Numbered from the stretch's first letter, positions 26,691-36,552 are shown. The stretch is DNA of 64,000 nt from Filimonas zeae (GCF_014641615.1 NZ_BMIB01000001.1:744769-808768), one strand, 5' to 3'. The notes: generated by a model not told the origin, from the letters alone. Program-made: numbers and translations.

Positions 26691-29600
26691 ATGAAAAAGA
26701 TTGCTTTACTCATAGGTATAGCGCTGTTGAGCTATGCCCTCCCGCTTAGTGCCCAGTGGTTACTGATTGATGATATGGAAGGCCACGGGCCGGCCTCTGG
26801 TAACTGGATATACAATGCCGGTACCAATGCCACAGGAACCGTTGTTTTTAATGCGGCCAACCCGGCGCCTGCCGGTTTAAATACCACTGCTCAGGTTGCT
26901 AAATTTACTAAGGATACTTCCAGTTCTGCCTACATGGCTGCGGCTGTAACACTGGCAGCACCGCTGAACCTTTCTGCCGGTGCCACTTTTAAAATGATGG
27001 TGTACAGCAATGTAAAGGAAGAGGTAATGTTTAAGCTACAACCTGGTACCGATTATACACAGGCGGTATACCGCACTTACCGCATACAGAATGTAAACCA
27101 GTGGGAGGAAGCGGTTTTTACTTTTACCGGTATTAATAACAGAACCGACCTTAACAGAATTGCCATTCAGTTTATAGATGGTAAAAAGGCGAATGGTATT
27201 CTGTATTTTGATCAGATACAGGCGCCTAACCCTACCAGCCTTACGCTTACCAACACCAATATCCCTATGGGTAATGAAAATGGTAAGCAGATAGAAGTGG
27301 TATTGCATGGGGATGCATTTAAGCCGGTGCTGAATATGGCCAGCTGGCATACTTCGGCTTTGCCGTCAGGTGTTACCATAGGTAATCTGCTGCGGGTAAA
27401 TGATACCACTGCGCATATAGTACTCAGCGGTAACTCACCTGTAAACTATTCCAGAACAAGCTTTACGCTTACGGTAGATAGTTCACAACTGCAGCAACCT
27501 GATATTGCTGCTTATACGGGCAGAGGCAATGTGGTGTTTGATGGCAACCCCAACTGGACCATGATTTACAACGATGAGTTTGACGTGGATGGTTTGCCAG
27601 ACCCTGCCAAATGGACCATTGATGCGCGCCCCAAAGGCTGGATTAACAACGAGCAGCAGGTATATGCTGATGCCACACGCGATAACGCACGGGTGCGTAA
27701 TGGCAACCTGATCATTACCGGGAAAAAAGATTTTCCTACCGGCGATCCTAATGCACCCTGGTCTTCTGCCCGCGTAGTATCGCTGGGTAAAATGGAGTTT
27801 ATGTATGGCAAAGCTGAAATGCGTGCAAAGCTGCCCAGGGCAAGAGGCTCCTGGCCTGCCTTCTGGTTAATGCCGGTGAGCAGTGCGTATGGCAGCTGGC
27901 CCAAAAGCGGCGAGGTGGATATACTGGAACATGTAGGTAACAACTTTGGCAAGGCCATGTGTGCCGTGCATACCGAAAATAAAAACTGGACCAATGGGGG
28001 CAACCTCGGCGGTAATCAGATAATGCCCGATCTGGATACGGTGTATCATGTATACGGTGTGGAGTGGTCGCCCGATTCGCTGCGCTTTACACACGATGGG
28101 GTCGGCTTTTATACCTACGCCAATCCACATACGGACTGGAAAGACTGGCCCTTTGATAAATCGTTCTTTGTTATTATGAATATAGCCATCGGCGGCGGCA
28201 TGGGCGGTAATATTACCGAGGCCGATTGGCCGGATAGTATGCAGGTTGATTACGTGCGTATTTACCAGCAGGGCCTGGGCACACCGGTGCTGGATTCCGT
28301 AGACATTACCCCCGCCAATGTATCTGTATTACCTGGCAAAACACAACAGTTTACTGCAAAGGTGCTGGATCAGAACGGGCATGTATTGGCAGGCGTTACT
28401 CCGGTATGGAGCATCTCCGGTACAGGCAATACCATCAGCAGCACCGGCCTGGCTACTATTCAAAGTACAGGTGTGGTAACTGCTACGGCTACACACAATG
28501 CGCTTACGGTTGCAGGCACTACTGCCATCAGCGTACGGCCCACCAACTACAAGCCTATACCGGCAAGGATAGAGGCAGAAGCCTTTGATAACTCCAATAC
28601 CTGTTGCACCGAGAATACAGCAGATACCAGTGGGGTATTGAACGTAAGTTATATTAACAATGGTACCTGGCTGGAGTATGATATTAACGTGCCTGATTCT
28701 GCAGCGTATCGTATTCGCCTGCGTGTGGCTGCTAACAATGCTTCTGAAGTGGCAGTAAGAATAGATACCAGTTTGCTTTCTACCGTAATGGTGCCTGCTA
28801 CCGGCGGCTGGCAAAAATGGAAAACGGTAGTATCTGCACCTATCATATTTGGGCCGGGACAGAAAACCATACGCCTTACCGCCGCATCATCCGGCTGGAA
28901 CTTTAACTGGCTGCAACTGGTGCCTGCCAATGCACATGCGGTACAAAGTGTACGTATACAGCCAGACAGCGCCCGTTTGTTTCTGGGCGAATCGGTACAA
29001 CTGAAAGCATTCGGATATGATGCGGATAGTAATTATATTATGTTGTCACCTGCACCTGTATGGTCTGTATCGGGCGATTCGGCGCAGGTATCTGCCTCTG
29101 GATTGTTTACGGCCAGTGCTGCCGGTACTTATACCGTAACAGCCACTACAGGCAGCTTAACCCGCACCATAACCGTGCAGGTAATGAACAATCCTGTTTT
29201 AACCCGCATTGACATAAAACCTGATACCGTGGTGGTACCAGTACATGCATCGCAGCAGTTTACGGCCAAAGGGTACGATCAGTATAACACACAGGTTCCG
29301 TTAACCGATACGGTGCGCTGGCTGGTTACCGGTGCCGGCAATACTGTAAACACGAATGGTGTATTTACAGCAGGCAGCACACCAGGTACTTATCAGCTTA
29401 CAGCCAGCTCCGGTGGTATTACCGGCAGCCTGGCCGTACAAACAGGGTATACCTGTTCGGTTAATAACCGGTACGAGGCAGAATCTGCCTCTTCCAAAGC
29501 AGCAGGCCCTTACCTGGTAACTACGGATGATGTAGATGGCGGCCAGCATTTTGAAGGTATTACTGCCGGTAAATGGTTTGCCTACAGTGCGCTGAAAGTG

Positions 29601-30776
29601 CCATCTGCCGGGCGTTATAACATACGCCTGCGGGTAGCTACCACGGCTGCGGCCAGTATTAAAATAGGGCATGGTACTACCACCTTCCGCATTATTAATG
29701 TGCCCAATACAGGCGGTGCCTGGCAAACCATATCAGATACCGTTACACTGCCTGCACTTACTTATACGGGGGTGCATGCAGTAACCGGGTCTTTTAAATT
29801 TAACTGGCTGGCTATTGATAACTGTGCTACCGTGCCCGTGCCACCTGTGCGGATAGCGGTTACGCCAGATAGTATGCTGCTGCCTTTGGGTGGCACTTAC
29901 CGTTTTAAGGCTACGGGTTACGACAGCAGTAACCAGATAGTAGCTTTACCTTCATTGCAATGGTCGGTTACCGGCACCGGTAATACTATTGATGCAGCGG
30001 GCTGGTTGCAGGCCGGTACTACCCCAGGCAGTTTTGGGGTAATAGCCAGCAATGGCAGCCTTACAGATAGTACGCTGGTTAACCTGACTGCCTGTTCGGT
30101 TAATACAAAGTATGAAGCAGAAAGCTTTTCAGCCAGGCATTCCGGCCCGGTGTTGGAAGCCTGTACCGATGCGGGTGGCGGGCAAAACTTTACCGGCCTG
30201 GCTACCGGCCACTACTTTGCATACAATACGCTGAATGTACCTGCGGCTGGTTTATACCGCATCAGCTTCCGGGTATGGTCTACCGCACCTGCACAAGTAA
30301 GAATAGGGCATAGCAATATTACCTATGGCATTAAAACCATTCCTTCCACCAATGGCGAATGGCAAACCATTACCGATACTATTACCCTGCCTGCTTTAAG
30401 TTATACAGGTATTCACGTGGTATCGGGTACGTTTAAGTTTAACTGGTTTGCTATTGATAACTGTGGCCAGCAACCGGGTAGCGGCAATCAACTCATGGCG
30501 GCTTTGCCTGCTCTGGCGGCGGAAGCGTCTGCAACGGGAGATATACAGTTGTATCCCAATCCGGCTACGGGTGCTGTTACCATTCTTACCGGCGATACCG
30601 GCTATGAAACCTTGTCTGTTACCAACGCTGGTGGTCAGGTGGTAAAGCGCTGGAGCATAGATGCCACGCAAACCACTATTCATAAAAACATCAGTGAGTT
30701 AAGGGCGGGTGTCTATTTTCTTACGCTGGAAGGCCCTTTAAAAAAGAGCAGGCACACCAAACTGATAAAACAATAA
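26691..30776 (+). CDS. Secreted multimodular GH16 endo-beta-glucanase with CBM6-like modules and T9SS tail
   Basis: The ATG at 26691 opens a signal peptide (MKKIALLIGIALLSYALPLS); 1,361 residues. An N-terminal binding module fills about 22-180. The GH16 catalytic domain spans about 290-530, with catalytic E408-V-D410-I-L-E413 in SGEVDILEHVG, the signature of laminarinase-type GH16. Then come Big_2-like immunoglobulin domains (about 537-618, 750-833, 836-918, 1051-1131) interleaved with three CBM6/35-like modules (about 622-745, 921-1048, 1133-1260). The last two modules are close duplicates (NNRYEAESASS, NTKYEAESFSA). The end (LYPNPATGAVTILTG, GVYFLTLEG) is a type IX secretion sorting tail. 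It should cut beta-1,3-glucan at or outside the cell surface for import by the SusC/D at 19798. Confidence 0.93.
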   Translation: MKKIALLIGIALLSYALPLSAQWLLIDDMEGHGPASGNWIYNAGTNATGTVVFNAANPAPAGLNTTAQVAKFTKDTSSSAYMAAAVTLAAPLNLSAGATFKMMVYSNVKEEVMFKLQPGTDYTQAVYRTYRIQNVNQWEEAVFTFTGINNRTDLNRIAIQFIDGKKANGILYFDQIQAPNPTSLTLTNTNIPMGNENGKQIEVVLHGDAFKPVLNMASWHTSALPSGVTIGNLLRVNDTTAHIVLSGNSPVNYSRTSFTLTVDSSQLQQPDIAAYTGRGNVVFDGNPNWTMIYNDEFDVDGLPDPAKWTIDARPKGWINNEQQVYADATRDNARVRNGNLIITGKKDFPTGDPNAPWSSARVVSLGKMEFMYGKAEMRAKLPRARGSWPAFWLMPVSSAYGSWPKSGEVDILEHVGNNFGKAMCAVHTENKNWTNGGNLGGNQIMPDLDTVYHVYGVEWSPDSLRFTHDGVGFYTYANPHTDWKDWPFDKSFFVIMNIAIGGGMGGNITEADWPDSMQVDYVRIYQQGLGTPVLDSVDITPANVSVLPGKTQQFTAKVLDQNGHVLAGVTPVWSISGTGNTISSTGLATIQSTGVVTATATHNALTVAGTTAISVRPTNYKPIPARIEAEAFDNSNTCCTENTADTSGVLNVSYINNGTWLEYDINVPDSAAYRIRLRVAANNASEVAVRIDTSLLSTVMVPATGGWQKWKTVVSAPIIFGPGQKTIRLTAASSGWNFNWLQLVPANAHAVQSVRIQPDSARLFLGESVQLKAFGYDADSNYIMLSPAPVWSVSGDSAQVSASGLFTASAAGTYTVTATTGSLTRTITVQVMNNPVLTRIDIKPDTVVVPVHASQQFTAKGYDQYNTQVPLTDTVRWLVTGAGNTVNTNGVFTAGSTPGTYQLTASSGGITGSLAVQTGYTCSVNNRYEAESASSKAAGPYLVTTDDVDGGQHFEGITAGKWFAYSALKVPSAGRYNIRLRVATTAAASIKIGHGTTTFRIINVPNTGGAWQTISDTVTLPALTYTGVHAVTGSFKFNWLAIDNCATVPVPPVRIAVTPDSMLLPLGGTYRFKATGYDSSNQIVALPSLQWSVTGTGNTIDAAGWLQAGTTPGSFGVIASNGSLTDSTLVNLTACSVNTKYEAESFSARHSGPVLEACTDAGGGQNFTGLATGHYFAYNTLNVPAAGLYRISFRVWSTAPAQVRIGHSNITYGIKTIPSTNGEWQTITDTITLPALSYTGIHVVSGTFKFNWFAIDNCGQQPGSGNQLMAALPALAAEASATGDIQLYPNPATGAVTILTGDTGYETLSVTNAGGQVVKRWSIDATQTTIHKNISELRAGVYFLTLEGPLKKSRHTKLIKQ

Positions 30777-30790
30777 AGTAAATAATACAT

Positions 30791-33040
30791 ATGTTGCTAA
30801 AAAGAGTGGTTACATGCCTGTGTTGTTATGGCATAAGTTACGTAGTACAGGCGCAGGAACAGCCTGCCTATAAAAATGCCTCATTAGCTGTGGAAGTAAG
30901 GGTGAAAGACCTGCTGGGCAGAATGAGTGTAGAGGAAAAAGCAGGCCAGTTAAACCAGTTGAGCGGCGGTGCGTTTACCGGCCCTGCCCTGAACGAGGCA
31001 GGCCAGCAGACTAAAATACAATGGGTAAAGGAGGGAAAGGTTGGCTCTATGTTAAACGTAATAGGTGTTGCGGAAACAAGGGCTATACAGCAGATTGCAG
31101 TGGAGCAAAGCCGCTGGGGCATACCGCTGTTGTTTGGCCTGGATGTGATTCATGGGTATAAGACCATTTTTCCTATTCCGCTGGCAGAGGCCTGCAGTTT
31201 TAACCTGGCACAGGTACAGCAGAATGCGACGGTAGCAGCTGCGGAAGCAGCGGCAGCCGGTATACACTGGACGTTTGCGCCTATGTGCGATATCAGTAAC
31301 GATCCGCGCTGGGGCCGGGTAATGGAAGGTATAGGGGAAGACCCCTGGTATGGTGCCTTACTGTCGGCCGCGCGGGTAAAAGGTTTTCAGGGCAATCTGG
31401 ATGAGCAGCATATTCTGGCCTGTGTAAAACACTTTGCCGGTTATGGTGCAGTAGAAGCCGGAAGGGAGTATAACAATACCGATATGTCGCGCGTGGCGCT
31501 CTGGAACAAATACCTGCCGCCTTACCAGGCAGCGGTGGAAGCGGGGGCTGCTACGGTAATGAATGGGTTTAATGTTTTTGAAGGCGTACCTGTAAGTGCC
31601 AGTAAATACCTGGTAACCGATGTGCTGAAAAGCAAGTGGGGTTTTAAAGGCTTTCTGGTAAGCGACTGGAACTCCTTTGGCGAAATGGTACAGTGGGGCT
31701 ATGCTGCCGATGGGCAGGATGCTGTTGTAAAAGCCATTAACGCAGGCAGTATGATGGATATGGAATCGAAAATCAACATCACTTATATACCCACACTGTT
31801 AAAGCAGGGTAAGATAACACAGCAGCAGCTGGATGATGCCGTAGGGCGCGTGTTAGCTGTAAAATTCCGGCTGGGCCTTTTTGAGCAGCCTTATAAGTAT
31901 AACTCCACTGAAAGGGAGCAACGCCTGATATTCTCTGCTGCCCACCGCGCCGAAGCGCTGAAAGCAGCACGTGCCTCCGTGGTGTTGCTGAAAAACAACC
32001 AGCAATCCCTTCCCCTTCGCAAAACAGGCCAGCAGCTGGCGGTGATAGGGCACTATGCAAACAGTAAAGAAGACCTGTTTGATTTCTGGGCAGCTATGGG
32101 CGAATCAAAAAACGCCGTAACTCTGCTGGATGGCATGCAGCAGAAGTGGGGGAGTAAAGCCATTACCTATGCTGCGGGTTACAGTGCCGATGGCAATACT
32201 ACCGATGCATTGGTGCAGGAAGCGGTGGCAGCTGCCCGCAAGGCAGATGTGCTGGTGGTAAATGTAGGTATTACCGGTAAGCTGGCGGGTGAAGACCGTG
32301 CCGTGGCCAACCCGGTTATACCAGAAGGGCAGCTACGTCTGCTGAAAGCGCTGCGCGCAACCGGTAAGCCCCTGATAGCCGTGGTATCTGCCGGCCGCCC
32401 GCTGGTGCTTACTGCACTGGAACCACTGGCCGATGCTATTGTGTATGCCTGGATACTGGGCACAGAAACCGGTAATGCCCTGGCAGATGTGCTGAGTGGT
32501 GATTACAACCCGGCTGGTAAAACCGTGATGAGTTTTCCGGTAGCAGTAGGGCAGATACCGGTGTATTACAATCATACCAATACCGGCCGCCCTTTACCAA
32601 CGGATGACCAGGGTAACTGGTTCAGCAGATACCGCGATATACCCAATGAGCCTTTGTACCCGTTTGGTTATGGCCTTAGCTACACCAGCTTTGCATACAG
32701 CAACCTGAGCCTGCAGGATACGCTTCCTGCCAAAGGCAAACCGGTACAGGTAAGGGTAACCGTTACCAATACCGGCACACGTGATGGGGAAGAAGTGGTG
32801 CAGTTGTATATCCGCGATCACAGCGCGGGTATTGTAAGGCCGGTGAAAGAGCTGAAAGGTTTTCAGAAAGTATTGCTGAAAAAAGGGGAGAGCAGGCAAC
32901 TGCATTTTACACTTACCGAAGAAGATCTGAGCTACTACGATGCCAATGGCGATAAGCAGATTGAGCCGGGCAGGTTTTCTGTATTCGTAGGTGGTAACTC
33001 AAAAGAGGTACTGGAAGCACAATTCAGAAAAGTAGAATAG
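30791..33040 (+). CDS. GH3 beta-glucosidase (BglX-like)
   Basis: A 749-residue enzyme with signal peptide (VVTCLCCYGISYVVQAQ). The GH3 N-terminal domain shows LLGRMSVEEKAGQLNQLS, LFGLDVIHGYKTIFPIPLA, DPRWGRVMEGIGEDPW and the nucleophile Asp292 in FLVSDWNSFG. The second alpha/beta domain has VVLLKNNQQSLPLRKTGQQL and NVGITGKLAGEDRA. The C-terminal fibronectin III-like domain has RVTVTNTGTRDGEEVVQLYI. It removes glucose from the ends of beta-glucan oligosaccharides in the periplasm, finishing the work of the GH16 upstream. It lies 15 bases after the GH16 stop and ends at a strong terminator. Confidence 0.96.
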   Translation: MLLKRVVTCLCCYGISYVVQAQEQPAYKNASLAVEVRVKDLLGRMSVEEKAGQLNQLSGGAFTGPALNEAGQQTKIQWVKEGKVGSMLNVIGVAETRAIQQIAVEQSRWGIPLLFGLDVIHGYKTIFPIPLAEACSFNLAQVQQNATVAAAEAAAAGIHWTFAPMCDISNDPRWGRVMEGIGEDPWYGALLSAARVKGFQGNLDEQHILACVKHFAGYGAVEAGREYNNTDMSRVALWNKYLPPYQAAVEAGAATVMNGFNVFEGVPVSASKYLVTDVLKSKWGFKGFLVSDWNSFGEMVQWGYAADGQDAVVKAINAGSMMDMESKINITYIPTLLKQGKITQQQLDDAVGRVLAVKFRLGLFEQPYKYNSTEREQRLIFSAAHRAEALKAARASVVLLKNNQQSLPLRKTGQQLAVIGHYANSKEDLFDFWAAMGESKNAVTLLDGMQQKWGSKAITYAAGYSADGNTTDALVQEAVAAARKADVLVVNVGITGKLAGEDRAVANPVIPEGQLRLLKALRATGKPLIAVVSAGRPLVLTALEPLADAIVYAWILGTETGNALADVLSGDYNPAGKTVMSFPVAVGQIPVYYNHTNTGRPLPTDDQGNWFSRYRDIPNEPLYPFGYGLSYTSFAYSNLSLQDTLPAKGKPVQVRVTVTNTGTRDGEEVVQLYIRDHSAGIVRPVKELKGFQKVLLKKGESRQLHFTLTEEDLSYYDANGDKQIEPGRFSVFVGGNSKEVLEAQFRKVE

Positions 33041-33057
33041 TTCTACGTTCAGTCACT

Positions 33058-33096
33058 AACGTAAAAGCCTCAGAGCAATACTGAGGCTTTTACGTT
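33058..33096. terminator. Bidirectional terminator between GH3 and P-type ATPase genes
   Basis: A 16-bp perfect stem: AACGTAAAAGCCTCAG (33058-33073) and CTGAGGCTTTTACGTT (33081-33096), with a 7-base loop and A/T runs inside both arms. It separates the convergent GH3 (plus) and ATPase (minus) genes. Confidence 0.85.
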
Positions 33097-33113
33097 TATG
33101 CATGTTTTTACTT

Positions 33114-35825
33114 TTAAATTTTCACTTTTGAATTTTTACTTCGTACACGTACCGCAATAGCCTTTTCCACCTCCACAATAATAAACGTAGCCAGCCCCAG
33201 GTACACCGGATATTTCCATTGGTCCAGAGATAAAGGCACGGTATCAAATACCTGATTCATAAACGGAATGTAGGTAACGCATGCCTGCAACACAAACAGC
33301 ACAGCCGCTACTACATAAATAGCCCGGTTAGAAAAGAACTGCTGACTAAAAGCACTACGGCCAATACTGCGGCAGTTAAACAGGTGAAACAGCTGTGCAA
33401 TTACAATGGTTTGCACGGTAATAGTACGCACAGTGGCTTCATCTACATTAGCAGCATGCAGGCGGGTACACAGCCACAACGTACCACCGCCTATTAAAAC
33501 AGATACAAACAGAATGCGCCAGGCAAAGTAGCCGTTCAGCAATGGTTCCCGTACGGGCCGTGGTGGCCGCTTCATGGCATCGGGTTCCATAGGTTCAAAT
33601 GCCAATGCTAAGGAAACAGTGAGTGAGGTTACCATGTTTACCCATAATATCTGCACGGGTAACAGTGGCATTACCGTACCGAAAAGAATACTGGCTATAA
33701 TTAAGAAGCTTTCAGCGCCATTGGTGGGGAGTATAAAGAGGATGGTCTTTTTCAGGTTATCATAAATGCGCCTGCCTTCCTTTACAGCTTCTACAATGGT
33801 GCTGAAATTATCATCGGCCAATACCATCTCCGAAGCCTCTTTGGTAACTTCTGTGCCTTTTATACCCATGGCAATGCCCACATTGGCCTGCTTTAATGCC
33901 GGTGCATCATTTACGCCATCACCCGTCATAGCACAAATAATATTGCTGGCCTGCAGGGCATTTACCAGCCTTAGTTTATGTTCCGGGCTGGTACGTGCAA
34001 ACACATCATATTCCTGCGCAGCCTTTTGCAAAGCCGCATCATCCATGTTTTGCAGTGTTTTGCCTACCATTATTTTTTCGCCATCGCCAATGCCCATTTG
34101 TTTGCCAATGGCTTTGGCAGTATCGGCATGGTCGCCGGTAATCATTTTAACAGTAATGCCTGCTTCGTGGCAGGATTGTATAGAAGCAATAGCCTCATCG
34201 CGCGGCGGATCAATAATGCCAGCCAGGCCCAGAAATACAATGTCTTTTTCAATGTCCTCATGTTCCAGCCGGTCTGTTAACTGGTCTGTTTTCTTATAAG
34301 CCGCGCCTATTACGCGCAGGCCCTGGTTGGCCAGTTGGGTAATCTGCTGCTCCCAGTAGCTGCGGTCAAAATCCTGCTCTCCATTGGTGCCGGCTTCACG
34401 GGTGGCCATATCCAGCAGGCGGTCAGGCGCGCCTTTAATGTAAATAACAGGGCCATTGCTGGTATCAGCACTGGTAGCCATGTATTTATAGTCTGAGCTG
34501 AAGGGGAGTGTGGCTTTTCTTTCCGGCTTGTTGCGAACAATGTTTTCTCCGGCTTTATGCGCAAGTGTTACCAGTGCATTTTCAGTAGGGTCGCCTTTGG
34601 CTACCCAGCCCTCTTTTTCGTCTTTATCCAGCGTGGCATCGTTACATACATAAAAACAGGTAATCAGTTGTTGCAGTAGCGGCTCGTCTGCTACGTTTAC
34701 TTTTTGATCTTGTTTGCTTATGTCGCCATCGGGCGCATAGCCAATACCACTAATGTTGTACTCCACATCTTTTACAGCCACCTGCTGCACGGTCATTTCA
34801 TTTTTGGTAAGCGTACCTGTTTTGTCAGAACAGATAACTGATACAGCGCCCAGCGTTTCTACGGAGGGCAGGTTGCGTACAATGGCTTTTTGCCTGGCCA
34901 TACGGCGTACGCCTATGGCCAGAATAATAGAAAGTATGGCTGGTAAGCCTTCTGGTATAGCGGCTACTGCTAAACCTATGATAGACATTAACAGGGTTTC
35001 CTGATCATAGTCTCTTAAAAAATGACCGAATAAATAAGTGGCGCCTGCTGTTAATAATATAAATACAGAAACCGTTTTACCAAACTGTTCTGTTTGCTGC
35101 AGCAGTGGTGTTTTCAGCTGCTCCACTTCCCGCATCATCTGGTTAATCTTTCCTATCTCCGTATCTTTTCCTATCGCTACTACCACACCCTTGCCAGAAC
35201 CTGCGCTAACAGTGGTACTGGTAAAGGCCATGTTGCGCCTGTCGCCCAGGCCGGTATCTGCGGCAAGTGCTTCTGTTGTTTTTTCTGCTGCCTCTGCTTC
35301 GCCGGTTAAGGCAGACTCTTCTATTTTTAAATGGTCGGCACTTAGTAATCTCAAATCTGCCGGTACTTTATCTCCTGCATTCAGCAGTACAATATCACCA
35401 ATGGTAATATGAGTGGCATCTACCTCTATGCGTTTGTTATCCCGTATAATTTGTGCCTGCGGAGAGAGCAACGCCTGTATGCTTTTCAGTGCATCTTCTG
35501 CTTTGGCTTCCTGAAAGTAACCGATACTGGCATTTACAATGGCTACTATTATAATCACCAGCGTGTCGGTATAATGCCCCAGTACCGCGGTAATAATAGC
35601 AGCCACGAGTAATACGTAAATAAGTACGTCGTTAAAATGTTTCAGAAACCGGATCAGCTTACTCTCTGCTTTCTTTTCGGGAAGTTTGTTTAAACCATGC
35701 TGCTGTAGTCTTTTCTCCGCTTCCTGGGTTGTTAATCCCGCAGCAGCGTCTGTTGCGGATTGCTCCACTGCCTTTTCCTGTTCCAATGTATGCCATTGCT
35801 GTTGTGTTGCTTCGTGCCTATCCAT
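33114..35825 (-). CDS. Cation-translocating P-type ATPase (type II, substrate unassigned)
   Basis: A 903-residue membrane pump with the full P-type plan. Cation_ATPase_N domain at about 10-75 (GLTTQEAEKRLQQHGLNKLP), actuator loop with ALTGEAEAAEK (the TGE motif), TM4 with VAAIPEGLPAIL, phosphorylation site DKTGT at Asp334, and the hinge motif TGDGVNDAPALKQANVG. The PEGLP motif groups it with calcium/proton/sodium type II pumps. In TM6 (WVNMVTSLTVSLALAFEP) the position of the SERCA calcium-ligand aspartate appears to be serine, so calcium specificity should not be assumed. About ten membrane spans are visible. It is the only gene of its transcript and has no metal-sensor neighbour. Confidence 0.93.
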   Translation of the reverse strand: MDRHEATQQQWHTLEQEKAVEQSATDAAAGLTTQEAEKRLQQHGLNKLPEKKAESKLIRFLKHFNDVLIYVLLVAAIITAVLGHYTDTLVIIIVAIVNASIGYFQEAKAEDALKSIQALLSPQAQIIRDNKRIEVDATHITIGDIVLLNAGDKVPADLRLLSADHLKIEESALTGEAEAAEKTTEALAADTGLGDRRNMAFTSTTVSAGSGKGVVVAIGKDTEIGKINQMMREVEQLKTPLLQQTEQFGKTVSVFILLTAGATYLFGHFLRDYDQETLLMSIIGLAVAAIPEGLPAILSIILAIGVRRMARQKAIVRNLPSVETLGAVSVICSDKTGTLTKNEMTVQQVAVKDVEYNISGIGYAPDGDISKQDQKVNVADEPLLQQLITCFYVCNDATLDKDEKEGWVAKGDPTENALVTLAHKAGENIVRNKPERKATLPFSSDYKYMATSADTSNGPVIYIKGAPDRLLDMATREAGTNGEQDFDRSYWEQQITQLANQGLRVIGAAYKKTDQLTDRLEHEDIEKDIVFLGLAGIIDPPRDEAIASIQSCHEAGITVKMITGDHADTAKAIGKQMGIGDGEKIMVGKTLQNMDDAALQKAAQEYDVFARTSPEHKLRLVNALQASNIICAMTGDGVNDAPALKQANVGIAMGIKGTEVTKEASEMVLADDNFSTIVEAVKEGRRIYDNLKKTILFILPTNGAESFLIIASILFGTVMPLLPVQILWVNMVTSLTVSLALAFEPMEPDAMKRPPRPVREPLLNGYFAWRILFVSVLIGGGTLWLCTRLHAANVDEATVRTITVQTIVIAQLFHLFNCRSIGRSAFSQQFFSNRAIYVVAAVLFVLQACVTYIPFMNQVFDTVPLSLDQWKYPVYLGLATFIIVEVEKAIAVRVRSKNSKVKI

Positions 35826-35925
35826 TTGCGAACATTTTGGTAGACACGGAAAGCGACATTTATTATGCCATCGCCTGGTTGTGACATTAGAGTAGTATTA
35901 GAATATGGGAGATGTAACCGTTACA

Positions 35926-36456
35926 CTACAGTGATTGAAGAAACTGCATATACAGCGGTACGCTTTTTTCAACCCATTCACGGGTGGCGTTAAATTCAAT
36001 ACCATACCATGCAAAGAAGGGCCTGTAGTCGGCCCTGATATATTCAAAGCTTAACTCGAAAGGACGCAATAGCTCTGTTAACGTGTATTTATATTTTTCT
36101 CCTGCCCGGTATTCATGTTCATCCACGCCTGCGGAAATAGCCAGGGCTACTTTCTTTCCTGCGACTTTGTAGCCGCTTTTGCTTCCGTACGCCCAGCCAT
36201 GTGTTAAAACCTCATCCAGCCATTTCTTGAACAGCCCGGGGCAATTGAACCAGTAATAGGGAAACTGAAATACAATTTTATCAAACTGCTCCACCAGTTG
36301 CTGTTCTGCCTGCACATCAATTTTTTCATCAGGGTATATTTTGTACAGCTCATGCACTACATAGCTTTCAGGATATTTTTTCAGTTCTTCTACCCATCTT
36401 TTATTTACCAGCGATCCTTCTATATCGGGGTGTGTTACTATCACCAATGTTTTCAT
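35926..36456 (-). CDS. Flavodoxin-fold NAD(P)H oxidoreductase (YwrO/KefF-like)
   Basis: A 176-residue cytosolic flavoprotein. It opens with KTLVIVTHPDIEGSLVNKRW, the phosphate-binding start of the Flavodoxin_2 family. It continues with QFDKIVFQFPYYWFNCPGLF and KKWLDEVLTHGWAYG, the flavin- and quinone-binding segments of YwrO, KefF and NQO1-type reductases. It probably reduces quinones or similar electrophiles by two electrons with FMN or FAD. It is divergent from the HxlR gene at 36553, with a perfect inverted repeat over its promoter, so it is likely repressed or induced by that regulator in response to electrophile stress. Confidence 0.9.
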   Translation of the reverse strand: MKTLVIVTHPDIEGSLVNKRWVEELKKYPESYVVHELYKIYPDEKIDVQAEQQLVEQFDKIVFQFPYYWFNCPGLFKKWLDEVLTHGWAYGSKSGYKVAGKKVALAISAGVDEHEYRAGEKYKYTLTELLRPFELSFEYIRADYRPFFAWYGIEFNATREWVEKSVPLYMQFLQSL

Positions 36457-36481
36457 ACTATCAACTATTAATTGTGTTTTA

Positions 36482-36489
36482 CAAAAGTA
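36482..36489 (-). promoter_or_regulatory. Putative -7 promoter element for the flavin reductase gene
   Basis: On the minus strand this reads TACTTTTG (TAnnTTTG), 26 bases before the ATG at 36456. The inverted repeat at 36502-36516 covers the expected -33 position. Confidence 0.5.
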
Positions 36490-36501
36490 AAGCGCCTGTT
36501 T

Positions 36502-36516
36502 TAATGTGTTACATTA
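36502..36516. promoter_or_regulatory. Candidate HxlR operator (perfect inverted repeat)
   Basis: TAATGT-GTT-ACATTA is a perfect 6-3-6 palindrome in the 96-base space between the divergent reductase and HxlR genes, next to the reductase -7 element. Its size and place suit a winged-helix dimer. Binding by the neighbour HxlR is inferred. Confidence 0.5.
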
Positions 36517-36552
36517 GCAGCCAGATGTAGGGTACTATAAAAAATGTAAGTA

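Noticed and set aside
30396..30683. Minus-strand genes opposite the GH16, GH3, SusC and GH2 genes
   Set aside because: These frames have no domains and lie wholly inside well-supported genes on the other strand. They are shadows of codon composition.
35913..35925. Terminator of the flavin reductase gene
   Set aside because: The palindrome has a one-base centre and no T-tract on the minus strand, so it suits a binding site better than a terminator.
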